Shown: positions 1 to 8,302, counted from the stretch's first letter. The stretch: DNA of 9,110 nt from Planctomycetota bacterium (GCA_021784975.1 JAJYGU010000181.1:1-9110); one strand, 5' to 3'. Notes: a model not told the origin generated them from the letters alone. Numbers and translations: made by a program.

Positions 1-1536
1 AGTTGGCTGGCCAGTTTTGCGAGCGTCAGCCGGCGGATTTGCGACCTGCTGGATACCGCCGAGGAAAGCCGGCCGGTTCAGCCACCGGCCCCCGTCGAAG
101 CCTCCGGCGGCCGCATCGAGTTTCAGAACGTCTCCTTTGGCTACGACAAGAACCGGCCCGTATTGGAAGACATCAGCTTTGCGGTGGCCCCTTGTGAAAT
201 GGTGGGCGTGGTCGGGCGGAGCGGGTCGGGCAAGTCGACCTTGGTGAGCCTGGTCAACCGGTTGTACGAGGTTGACCGCGGCCGAGTGTTGATCGACGGC
301 ATGGACGTGCGCTCCTTCGACCCGCAGCAGCTTCGCCGCGCGATCGGCATGGTGCCCCAGGAGCCGTTTCTGTTCCGCGGCTCGGTGGCGGACAATATTG
401 CCTACGGTCATCCGCATGCCAGCCCAGAGAGAGTTCTCGTCGCCGCACGGCAGGCGGATGCGCACCACTTCATTATGCGGATGCCCCTGGCTTATGATAC
501 CCAACTGGGCGAAGGCGGCACCGGCCTTTCCGGCGGCGAAAAGCAACGCATTTCCATTGCGCGGGCGCTGCTGTTTGATCCGGCCATCCTGATCCTCGAC
601 GAAGCGACCGCCAGCGTCGACGCCGAATCGGAAAAGGCGATCTGCGATGCCTTGCGGCGCGAGGTGCGACGGCGGACTACCCTGATTATCGCCCACCGCC
701 TTTCGACGCTCCGGAACGCCGACCGACTGCTGGTCATCGACCAGGGCCGCCTGATTGAACAGGGCACGCCCCAGGAACTACTGGCCCAAGAGGGCCTTTA
801 TCGCTCGTTGGCCAGGCTGCAAGGGCACCTCGACGACGGCCGCGAAGCGGTCGAACGCATCTTCGCCGCCACCGCGTCAAACAGCCCCGGCGACTCGGCG
901 GGAACGGCTTCCGGCACCGGCGCCACCCGCAACTCCCCTGGGCGCGAGGGTGGCGAGTGCATGCGAGAGGTATTCAGAGGTGGCTGCTGGAAGGGGATCG
1001 ATGCGACTGGCACAACGGGCCACAAAGACGAGCGCCCAGCGGGTTGGCTCGACCCTGCCGTCACCTCCGTCGAGGGCGACGATGCAGGAAAATTGACGGT
1101 GCGAATCGCGGGGCAGGCCCACTTGAATGTGTGGGCTCTGGGCGCGTTTCCGGCCGGTCACCCCGACCGTTGGATTAGCCTGTGGTGGCGCCAGGCCGGT
1201 GGAGCCGAGGCCGAGTTGGGCATGATCCGCGGCCTCGGCGAGTGGCCCGCCCCGGCCCAGGCCGCCGTCCGTCGTTCGCTGGCTCGCGGTCACCTGTTCT
1301 GCCGCGTGCGAGAGATCCGTCAGATTCGGACCCGGGGGCAGGAATTGGCGGTGTCCGTGCGGACGGACCGCGGGATTGAGCAACTCCGCTTTGAAAAAGC
1401 GGGCGAAGGCTGCCAGCCCTTCGGCCCGCGCGGTCTGCTGCTGCTGGATCCGGCCGGGAATTACTACGTCGTCGACGACCGCCAGGCGCTGCCCAAACGG
1501 CAACGACAACTGCTGAGTTTGTATTTCGGAGGATAA
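1..1536 (+). CDS. ABC exporter ATPase domain fused to C-terminal DUF1854-like domain (5' truncated)
   Basis: Reading frame 1 is open from the first base, so the start codon and the transmembrane domain lie upstream of the window; 511 residues are visible. Residues 1-20 look like the linker that follows the last membrane helix of a type I (MsbA/NdvA-like) exporter. The ATPase core is complete: Walker A GRSGSGKST at 72-80, Q-loop Gln120, signature LSGGE at 176-180, Walker B ILDE ending in Asp200-Glu201, and switch His232. It should therefore bind and hydrolyse ATP at the inner membrane. Residues about 275-350 are a Gly/Ser/Thr-rich linker with no recognisable fold. Residues about 355-511 match the DUF1854 pattern: a hydrophobic strand, a basic ARGHLFCRV stretch, TDRG, then LLLLDPAGNYYVVDD and a basic C-terminus. 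DUF1854 is usually a separate small protein next to ABC exporters that have been linked to cyanophycin loci. Here it is fused and followed directly by a glucan synthase, so a glucan substrate is equally possible. The ATPase call is firm, DUF1854 fairly firm, the substrate unknown. Confidence 0.93.
   Translation, partial: SWLASFASVSRRICDLLDTAEESRPVQPPAPVEASGGRIEFQNVSFGYDKNRPVLEDISFAVAPCEMVGVVGRSGSGKSTLVSLVNRLYEVDRGRVLIDGMDVRSFDPQQLRRAIGMVPQEPFLFRGSVADNIAYGHPHASPERVLVAARQADAHHFIMRMPLAYDTQLGEGGTGLSGGEKQRISIARALLFDPAILILDEATASVDAESEKAICDALRREVRRRTTLIIAHRLSTLRNADRLLVIDQGRLIEQGTPQELLAQEGLYRSLARLQGHLDDGREAVERIFAATASNSPGDSAGTASGTGATRNSPGREGGECMREVFRGGCWKGIDATGTTGHKDERPAGWLDPAVTSVEGDDAGKLTVRIAGQAHLNVWALGAFPAGHPDRWISLWWRQAGGAEAELGMIRGLGEWPAPAQAAVRRSLARGHLFCRVREIRQIRTRGQELAVSVRTDRGIEQLRFEKAGEGCQPFGPRGLLLLDPAGNYYVVDDRQALPKRQRQLLSLYFGG
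1528..1532 (+). promoter_or_regulatory. Shine-Dalgarno GGAGG for the glucan synthase, inside the exporter gene
   Basis: GGAGG lies in the last codons of the exporter gene, 6 nt before the ATG at 1539. A second in-frame ATG at 1548 would be 15 nt away, which is too far, so the site decides in favour of 1539. The upstream stop TAA (1534-1536) sits between this site and the start, an arrangement expected to couple translation of the two genes. Confidence 0.75.
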
Positions 1537-1538
1537 TC

Positions 1539-4500
1539 ATGGTTGCTATGGATAACCAACTCGGCCGACGACTGCGCGAAAACGCCAAGGTGCTGCGAGA
1601 AACCACCGCGATGCTGGATCGGTTGGCTGCCGACGGAGTGCAGCTTTCAGCGACCGCCCGGTGCCTGGTGGACGGCTTCACCATCATTGAGGAGCAGATT
1701 CAGGCCGCAGGTTGCGATCTGACCCAACGCCAGTGGGCGAATTTACCATTGGCCTGCGATGGGCGAAACGAGGCGGTGCCACGGGCGTACGAGCTGGCTG
1801 AAAAACTTCTTGTGCGTTGCCCGACCAGGCTCGATGAAGCCCGCCTCCGCAAGTTCGTCCGCGCCCGCCTGAGCGATGCTCACCTCACGCTCGACGAGCT
1901 TTGGGCGATTCCTTCCATGTTGCGGCTGGCTCTGGTGGAAGAGCTTCGCCGGGCGGCCCAGCGGGCCGTGGTCCACCACATGGACGGGGCGAGCCGACGT
2001 CCCGCCGGCGACGATCTTGCGGTAGCTCCAGGTCGCGACCGGGCCAAGGAGGAGAAAACCGCCACCCAAAACCGGCTTAAGTGCTTGGGCGCTTTGCCGT
2101 TGTGGGACTGGAAGACGTTCGTCGAGCAGCACAACTTGATTGACGGGATCTTGCGGCAGGATCCGGCGGGCATCTATCCACGGATGGACGCGGCCAGCCG
2201 CGACCACTACCGCCGGGCCGTGCAAAAGCTCGCGCGGCGCAGTCATCATAGCGAGCAAGAGGTGGCGCAGGCCGTGATGGAACTGGCCGGCGGCGCGGAG
2301 ATTATTCCGAGTCCTCGGTCGCTGGCGCCTGCGGATCGCGAGGCGGTGGTCCGCAGCCACGTCGGTTATTACCTGGTAGATGGCGGACGGGCTGCGCTGG
2401 AAGAACGGCTAGGCTGCCAGCCCGGTTGGCGCGAGATCGTGATGCGCGCGGCCGCACGCCGGCCGCTGTGCTGCTATGTGGCGGTCCTCTTCATCCTGTG
2501 GCTGGCGATCATTTCCGGCTCAATCGTCGGAGGATGGGCCTTAGGTGCGTCGGGGACGGCCGGAGCCGTCGTCTGCGTGCTGCTGGGGGTGCTGCTTGCC
2601 GGATTGGTTGGGCATTGCGCCATAAAGTTGGTCAACTGGCTGTGTACTCTGGTCGTCGCTCCGCGGCCGACGATGAGGCTCGATTTCTCCACCGGAATTC
2701 CCGCCGAGTACCGCACGATGGTGGTCGTTCCCACCATGTTGACTTCCAAACAGGGGATTCACGACCTGGTCCACCAGCTTGAGCTCCGTTATCTTGGCAA
2801 CCAGGACGACAACCTGGGATTCGCGCTGTTGACCGATCTCGTCGATGCCCGGCAGGAGACGCTGCCCGGCGATCAAGAACTGGTGGCGCTGGCGCGGCGG
2901 CAGATTCGCCGTCTCAATCGCCGCTATTTCCGCGGCCGCCGGGGTGGATTCTACTTGTTTCATCGGCCGCGGCGCTGGAATCCCGCCCAAGGGGTTTGGA
3001 TGGGCGAGGAGCGGAAACGCGGCAAGCTGACGGCCTTGAACCAATGGTTGCTCTTCGGCGACGAAGATGCGTTTGCGGTGATCGAGGGCGACCGCCCGGG
3101 ACTGGCTTCGGTGCGATACGTCATCACCCTCGATACGGATACCGGGCTGCCGCCCGACGTCGCCCACAAGCTTGTCGGCGCGATGGCCCACCCCTTGAAC
3201 CAGCCGCGTCACGACGCCGGCACCGGGCGGGTGAGCGAAGGCTATGCCATTATGCAACCGCGCTTGGGCGTCATGATCGCCGACGCCCAGCGCAGCCCGT
3301 ATAGCCGCTTGCTGGCGGGTGAAGCGGGAATCGATCCCTATACCGGCCACGCCAGCAACCTGTACCACGACCTGTTTGCCGAGGCCAGCTACATCGGCAA
3401 GGGGATCTACGAGGTTCGCGGCTTTGACGCCGCCTTGAAACGGCGATTTCCGGCCAACCGGGTCTTGAGCCACGATCTGATTGAGAGTTGTTTCGCTCGC
3501 TGCGGGTTTATCAATGATGTCGAATTGTCCGAAGGGCTGCCGACGCGCCTGCTGGCCGACCTGGACCGGCGGCACCGTTGGATCCGCGGCGATTGGCAAA
3601 TCGCCTCCTGGCTGTTGCCGAAAGTTCCCGCTGCCGATGGCCGAGCAGCCAACCCGCTTTCCTGGCTGTCGCGATGGAAGCTCTTCGACAACCTGCGACA
3701 AAGCCTGACGCCGCCGTTGCAATGGTGCTTCTTGATCCTCGGCTGGTTGTCGGCCCCGGCGCTGGCCGGTTACTGGACGTTGCTGGTGCTGTTGACCGGT
3801 TCCGGACCGGCCCTGCTGCCTCCCGGGCTCGGCTTTTTCCGCAAGCCCGCTGGCAAACCCTGGAGGCTCCATCTTCGGGACCAAGGCCGGGCGTGCCTGC
3901 GCAGCGCATGCACGGAAGGGCTCGCCTGGTGCACCTTGCCCTTCACCACGCTGTCGAATCTGGACGCCATCGTTCGTTCCCTCTACCGGTTGGGACTTTC
4001 GCAGCGGAACTTGTTGGAGTGGACGACTGCCAGTGAGGTGGAATCCCATTGCCAATATGGACGGCGGGCGCACTACCGGATCATGTGGCCCTGTCCGGCC
4101 GCCAGCCTGACGGTGGCTATCGCCGTGGCGATCTTGGCGCCCGCGGCCTTGTCGGCGGTCGCCCCATGGTTGATGCTGTGGTCGTTGGGACCGTGGATTG
4201 CCTGGCGGGTTTCACAACCGGGCGGCCGGAAGGCGGTGGAACTGACGGCAAATGAGAGCCGCCAGGTCCGGCGCTGGGCGCGGCACACCTGGCACTATTT
4301 TGAGCGCTACGTCGGCCGGACCGGCCATTGGCTGCCGCCAGACCACGTAAGCCAGCGGGCGGGACGCGGGGTCGATTTCCGCACCAGTCCCACCAACATC
4401 GGCATGGCCCTGCTGGCTAACCTGGCCGCCGCCGATCTCGGTTATCTCGCGACGAGCGGACTGCTGGAGCGGACGGCGTGGACCTTCGACACGATGCGCC

Positions 4501-6272
4501 GGCTCGAATGCCATCGCGGACACCTCTTCAATTGGTACGACACCCGCTCGTTGCAGCCCATCGAGCCGCGCTATATCTCCACCGTGGATAGCGGCAACCT
4601 TTGGGCAGCCTTGAACGTGCTCCGCGCCGGTTTGCAAGAGTTACGGCATCGGCCACTCCTTTCCGAACAAGCCCTTCACGGAATCCAGGATACGGTCGAG
4701 GTCCTGGCCGCGTTGCCCGCGACCAATGGCTCACCTTCGGCGGCTCGGTTCGATTCCCTGTTGGGCAAGCTCCGGCAAGAGTGTGCCCGCCGGCCGATCG
4801 GCGGAATGCGGGCGGCCTGTCGGCGTCTTGAGCGAATTCACCAACGGGCCACCGAGTTGGTGGCGGCGGTGCCGGCCGAAGCGTCCGCCCAGGCGGATTG
4901 GGCCGATGCGCTGGTCCAGCAATGCGCGGGACTCCGTCGAGACTTGTCGGAATTGACCTTCTGGCGACAGGTCTGGTTGCGTGATCCCGAGCTTCCCTCG
5001 CCCATCCGCGGTTGTCTGGCCCGATTGGATGCCGGCTGTAGCCTTAGCCAATTGGCCAGGGCGGCCGAAAGGGTTGTGACGCGAATCGACCAGCACCTGC
5101 AGAAGACATCCTCCGCCGATTGCAGCGAGGGGACGAGGGGTGGCGGGACTGCGGAGAGGTTCGAGGTCCTGCGGGGGGCCGCCGAGGAGGCGGCCAAGAC
5201 TGCCCGCGGCCGGCTGCGGCAGATCGCCATGCTCATCGACGATTGCCGCCAGTTCGCCGAGATGGACTTTCAGTTCCTCTATCGCCGATCGCGGAAGCTG
5301 TTGTCGATCGGATTCAACCTCCGCCGGTGCCGTCAGGACGACGCCTGTTACGATCTGCTGGCCTCCGAGGCGCGGCTGACCAGCTTTCTGGCGGTCAGCC
5401 ACCGCCAGCTTCCCCAGGAGCACTGGTTTGCCCTGGGGCGAATGGTGTCGTTGGCGGTTCGTCGGCCCACGGTGGTGAGCTGGTCGGGATCGATGTTTGA
5501 ATATCTCCTCCCGCGGCTATTTCTGCCCTCGTATCGGACCGCGCTTCTGGACACCGGTTGCCGGGCCGCGGTGGGACGGCAAATCCGTTACGCCTCCAGC
5601 CGCGGCGTGCCCTGGGGCATTTCGGAGAGCTGCTGCAGCTTGAGTGACGCGCAGGGAGAGTATCAGTACCGCTCGTTCGGAGTCCCCGGCCTGGCCCTTG
5701 AGCCGGGAGTCGGCCGGTACCTGGTGATCGCCCCGTATGCTTCGGCCTTGGCGGCCATGCTGGTTCCGCACCAGGCGATTGCCAATCTGGCCCGGCTGGA
5801 GCAGCTTGGTTGTCTGGGCCCGCACGGCTTTTGCGACGCGATCGACTACACGCCCGAGCATCTGCCCGACGGCGAGCCGGTTCCCTGCCGGATCGTGATG
5901 GCCCATCACAGCGGCATGATGTTGCTGGCCTTTGCCAACCTCTTGCTCGGCAACCTTCTGCAGAAGCGTTTCCTGAAAGATCCCTGCTGCGAGGCCTACC
6001 AACTATTGCTTCAAGAGCGAATCCCCCAGGCCATCCAGCCCATCGATCCCAGCCGCACCGGCGTCCGGTCGGTGGCCGTACGAGCATCGCACGACGGCGA
6101 CGTCCGCCCCGTCCCTGCCGACGGTCGAATCGTTCAACGCCTGCGCCCCAATGGTTCGCCGGTCACGGCAAGGTGGCAGTGGTCCGACGGTAACTCGTCT
6201 TTCGCCCTTCGGAAACGGCGATATACTTCTTCCCAACCCGGCTGGGAAACACGTGATCGAGCGCCGCGCTGA
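1539..6272 (+). CDS. Cyclic beta-1,2-glucan synthase-like membrane glycosyltransferase (GT84 + GH189-type domain, no GH94)
   Basis: Polytopic inner-membrane enzyme of 1577 residues, predicted to polymerise glucose from UDP-glucose on the cytoplasmic side. The N-terminal helical region carries the family signature ELWAIPSMLRLAL (from Glu120). Hydrophobic helices lie at about 311-375, 725-760 and 850-890. The GT84 region between them keeps the expected glycosyltransferase-A residues: DTD at 532-534, Asp646 in LSHDLIE, and RHRW at 678-681 before IRGDW. A glucoamylase-like region of the GH189 type follows: TSPTNIG from 949, RGHLFNWYDT from 993, STVDSGNL from 1014, a helical insert at about 1040-1230, then SGSMFEYL (Glu1321), WGISES (Glu1363) and AHHSGM from 1455. 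In classical synthases of about 2800 residues the GT84 domain starts the chain, the middle domain cyclises it and a C-terminal GH94 domain controls length. Here the homology ends near residue 1498 and only an unrecognised 80-residue tail follows. The ATG at 1539 fits the GGAGG site. The fold assignment is strong; the product (linear, cyclic or another glucan) is inferred. Confidence 0.92.
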   Translation: MVAMDNQLGRRLRENAKVLRETTAMLDRLAADGVQLSATARCLVDGFTIIEEQIQAAGCDLTQRQWANLPLACDGRNEAVPRAYELAEKLLVRCPTRLDEARLRKFVRARLSDAHLTLDELWAIPSMLRLALVEELRRAAQRAVVHHMDGASRRPAGDDLAVAPGRDRAKEEKTATQNRLKCLGALPLWDWKTFVEQHNLIDGILRQDPAGIYPRMDAASRDHYRRAVQKLARRSHHSEQEVAQAVMELAGGAEIIPSPRSLAPADREAVVRSHVGYYLVDGGRAALEERLGCQPGWREIVMRAAARRPLCCYVAVLFILWLAIISGSIVGGWALGASGTAGAVVCVLLGVLLAGLVGHCAIKLVNWLCTLVVAPRPTMRLDFSTGIPAEYRTMVVVPTMLTSKQGIHDLVHQLELRYLGNQDDNLGFALLTDLVDARQETLPGDQELVALARRQIRRLNRRYFRGRRGGFYLFHRPRRWNPAQGVWMGEERKRGKLTALNQWLLFGDEDAFAVIEGDRPGLASVRYVITLDTDTGLPPDVAHKLVGAMAHPLNQPRHDAGTGRVSEGYAIMQPRLGVMIADAQRSPYSRLLAGEAGIDPYTGHASNLYHDLFAEASYIGKGIYEVRGFDAALKRRFPANRVLSHDLIESCFARCGFINDVELSEGLPTRLLADLDRRHRWIRGDWQIASWLLPKVPAADGRAANPLSWLSRWKLFDNLRQSLTPPLQWCFLILGWLSAPALAGYWTLLVLLTGSGPALLPPGLGFFRKPAGKPWRLHLRDQGRACLRSACTEGLAWCTLPFTTLSNLDAIVRSLYRLGLSQRNLLEWTTASEVESHCQYGRRAHYRIMWPCPAASLTVAIAVAILAPAALSAVAPWLMLWSLGPWIAWRVSQPGGRKAVELTANESRQVRRWARHTWHYFERYVGRTGHWLPPDHVSQRAGRGVDFRTSPTNIGMALLANLAAADLGYLATSGLLERTAWTFDTMRRLECHRGHLFNWYDTRSLQPIEPRYISTVDSGNLWAALNVLRAGLQELRHRPLLSEQALHGIQDTVEVLAALPATNGSPSAARFDSLLGKLRQECARRPIGGMRAACRRLERIHQRATELVAAVPAEASAQADWADALVQQCAGLRRDLSELTFWRQVWLRDPELPSPIRGCLARLDAGCSLSQLARAAERVVTRIDQHLQKTSSADCSEGTRGGGTAERFEVLRGAAEEAAKTARGRLRQIAMLIDDCRQFAEMDFQFLYRRSRKLLSIGFNLRRCRQDDACYDLLASEARLTSFLAVSHRQLPQEHWFALGRMVSLAVRRPTVVSWSGSMFEYLLPRLFLPSYRTALLDTGCRAAVGRQIRYASSRGVPWGISESCCSLSDAQGEYQYRSFGVPGLALEPGVGRYLVIAPYASALAAMLVPHQAIANLARLEQLGCLGPHGFCDAIDYTPEHLPDGEPVPCRIVMAHHSGMMLLAFANLLLGNLLQKRFLKDPCCEAYQLLLQERIPQAIQPIDPSRTGVRSVAVRASHDGDVRPVPADGRIVQRLRPNGSPVTARWQWSDGNSSFALRKRRYTSSQPGWETRDRAPR

Positions 6273-8136
6273 CCTCGGGCAGGCCGGCAAACGATCGGCT
6301 CAACCGGGCCGGACCGTCCAACCATTCCAGCAGGGCCATGGTCGCCAGGCCGGTGTTCCACAAATCCTGGCGTGCGGTAATTGCATAGGGCTCCGGCTGG
6401 CCGGTGGTCCATCGAGCCGAATCGGCCATGCCGAATGCGCCGTGGAGGTGGTGCCGCAGCAAGAATCGCATCGCCTCGCCGGAGCCGTCGGCCCCGGCCA
6501 GGAGGCAGAAGGAGGCGCTCCAAGGCATGAACAGATCGCTTTGCCCGAAACTATCGTACAGGCTGAAGGGCTGGTAGTGGGTGAGCGTTCCGTCGTTGCC
6601 CGCGTCGGGTTGGGCCAGGTAGCGTCGTCCCTCGGCGGCCAGCCGGCCCAGCGCCTCCTGCTCGTAGCCGACGAAGTTCTGCCAGGGATTGGTGGCCAAG
6701 GAGGCATCCGGGTAGCTGTCGATGCCCCGCTGGCGGACATCGACGAACAGGTTCCAAAGGGCCTGGGCGAAGGGGGCCCGGAACTCTCGGCAGGAATGGA
6801 CCACCGGAGCGGCCCCGTTGCCGGCCAGTGCGGCGTGCACGCGATGGACGCTTGTGTTCCAATAGGTTTCGATGGCCACGTGATGGCGCCGGGAAAGATG
6901 GGCCGCCAACGAGATCAGGTTGCCCTCGTTGGTATAGCCGTCGTAGACGCACGCCACGAAGCCGGCCTTGCAGGCGGGGGCGGCGTAGCGGTAGGCCATG
7001 CGCCAGCCGCGGGGGCAGGCGAAAGCGGCAAAATCGAAACGATTCTCCACCCGATTGATCGCCGTCCGCAGCCTGGCGGAGGTGGACGGCAGTGATTTGT
7101 ATTGATGGAGCGCCAGCGCCAGAAAGGCCGCGTCGACCGATGACTCCTCCGGCCAGAGCGAGGGCTGCAAGGTCACCCAGTCGACGAATCGGGGCGGCAG
7201 ATACCTGGCCCGATCAAGCAAGTGATCGAGGGTCGCGACCAATAAGCTCACATACTGGTCGGCAGCCTCCGGTGCGACCCAGTGGCGCCGCGTGGCCGCC
7301 GGCAACATCCATAGCACGCTGGCAGTGGTGTTCAACGCGCCGTCGCTGGCCTGGTAGGAGGTGTTGGGGATCATGCCGGACGTTCGACTTCGGGCAGCCC
7401 ACAGCGCGTCCCACTGGCGATGTGTCAGACGCTCAACCAGGGCCGTCAACGGGCTGGTGGCGATGTCGGCCGGGCCGCCTGGCTCCACCAGGGCGAGCCC
7501 GTCAAAGCAGACCCGACCCGAGGCTAGCGCTTCCCGGGGTTCAAACACAACGTCGATGGTAAGGATTCGGCTCAGGTCGGGCTGGCCCGCCAACGTCCAA
7601 TGGCCATCGCCGGGCGGCAGGGCGACTCCTGTTGCCAGGCGCACGCCGTTGGGCGGAAGCTCAAAACGATACGTCGCCTGGTGCTCGGCGCTATCGCGAT
7701 AGTCTTTGAGTTGCAACCGGCCGCGCATCGCCGCGGGGGTCATATTCCTCAGCGAGAACCACAGCCGCTGATAGCGAGTCAGGTCGCGGGTCTGGCAATA
7801 CCGTTGGTCTCTGCCGAAGCCGGAGGCGAAGCATTGCAGGTAACGGATCTCGCCCGGCTTGACTGGGCCAAGCTCGGCATAGAGCGACCGCGGGCCGCCC
7901 GGCGCCGCCGGCCCCTGGAGCCCGATCTCCCGCATGTTCCCAAGGCCCCAAGCCCCACCCCAGGTATTGAGCAGCTCGCTCCGGCGGCCATCGAACAAAG
8001 GCACAATCGACAGGTCGTCGGCCGGCGGCAAGGCAGGTACGGCAAATGCGGAGCCGTCCGCCAAGAATAATATCACCGGCACGGATAAGATCGTGACTCG
8101 GAAGGCATTACATCGTCGGTCGCGTACACTGTGCAT
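6163..8136 (-). CDS. Secreted beta-sandwich plus alpha/alpha-barrel (glucoamylase/GH144-like) protein
   Basis: Predicted exported protein of 657 residues. A basic N-terminus, a hydrophobic core (about 14-26) and AFA at 30-32 indicate a Sec signal peptide cleaved after Ala32; this supports the ATG at 8136, although no strong ribosome site precedes it. Residues about 45-220 look like a galactose-binding-type beta-sandwich (CBM11 or CIA30-like): FDG at 48-50, WGGAWG at 59-64, a DLTRYQRLWFSLR strand, PDLSRI, and a closing FDGLALV at 211-217. Residues about 235-610 are helical and resemble alpha/alpha-barrel glucoamylase/GH144-type proteins: MIPNTSYQASDGALNTT (255-271), YTNEGNLISLAAHLS (401-415), APFAQALWNLFVDVR with GIDSYPDASLAT just after it, and DLWNTGLATMALLEWL (591-606). 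GH144 enzymes cleave beta-1,2-glucan, so a role on the neighbouring synthase's product is attractive but inferred. I cannot assign catalytic residues with confidence, and it could be a non-catalytic glycan binder. Its last 36 codons overlap the synthase gene on the opposite strand. Confidence 0.85.
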   Translation of the reverse strand: MHSVRDRRCNAFRVTILSVPVILFLADGSAFAVPALPPADDLSIVPLFDGRRSELLNTWGGAWGLGNMREIGLQGPAAPGGPRSLYAELGPVKPGEIRYLQCFASGFGRDQRYCQTRDLTRYQRLWFSLRNMTPAAMRGRLQLKDYRDSAEHQATYRFELPPNGVRLATGVALPPGDGHWTLAGQPDLSRILTIDVVFEPREALASGRVCFDGLALVEPGGPADIATSPLTALVERLTHRQWDALWAARSRTSGMIPNTSYQASDGALNTTASVLWMLPAATRRHWVAPEAADQYVSLLVATLDHLLDRARYLPPRFVDWVTLQPSLWPEESSVDAAFLALALHQYKSLPSTSARLRTAINRVENRFDFAAFACPRGWRMAYRYAAPACKAGFVACVYDGYTNEGNLISLAAHLSRRHHVAIETYWNTSVHRVHAALAGNGAAPVVHSCREFRAPFAQALWNLFVDVRQRGIDSYPDASLATNPWQNFVGYEQEALGRLAAEGRRYLAQPDAGNDGTLTHYQPFSLYDSFGQSDLFMPWSASFCLLAGADGSGEAMRFLLRHHLHGAFGMADSARWTTGQPEPYAITARQDLWNTGLATMALLEWLDGPARLSRSFAGLPEVSAALDHVFPSRVGKKYIAVSEGRKTSYRRTTATLP

Positions 8137-8153
8137 TGGCCCGCCCGGATTTC

Positions 8154-8183
8154 AGTCTAACTCAATTGGGCGTGGCTGGTCAA
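8154..8183 (-). promoter_or_regulatory. Possible sigma70-type promoter for the secreted alpha/alpha-barrel gene
   Basis: Read on the minus strand, TTGACC (8183-8178) and TAGACT (8159-8154) are separated by 18 nt. They match the -35 and -10 consensus at five and four of six positions. The expected transcript start near 8147 would leave a leader of about 11 nt before the ATG at 8136. Promoter consensus is poorly known in this kind of organism, so this is a weak call. Confidence 0.3.
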
Positions 8184-8302
8184 ACCCTGCGAACCGTTCG
8201 TAGAGTTCGGTGACGTGACACGGCCGGCATTACCGCGGTTTGCATCTCATCCTGGGAGATTGCCTTTTTCACCTTCCCGCCCAATGTATCGACCATGCCC
8301 AA

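Noticed and set aside
877..1509. 210-codon minus-strand frame opposite the DUF1854 part
   Set aside because: No family resemblance; the plus-strand frame shows the DUF1854 pattern and continues directly from the ATPase.
2541..4073. 510-codon open frame on the minus strand, antisense to the synthase
   Set aside because: It has no recognisable domain and is Gln/Pro/Arg-rich; the opposite strand carries continuous strong family motifs. Long antisense frames are expected in GC-rich genes.
6230..6248. Inverted repeat TTCCCA / TGGGAA near the convergent gene ends, considered as a bidirectional terminator
   Set aside because: The stem is only 6 bp with a 7-nt loop and no T-run follows on either strand; it lies inside both coding regions.
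6151..7095. 314-codon plus-strand frame opposite the secreted protein gene
   Set aside because: Gly/Ala/Val-rich composition without a fold or ribosome site; the minus-strand frame has a signal peptide and coherent domains.
8210..8219. Tandem GTGAC GTGAC considered as a regulator half-site pair
   Set aside because: Only two 5-nt copies and no true dyad symmetry; too short to separate from chance.
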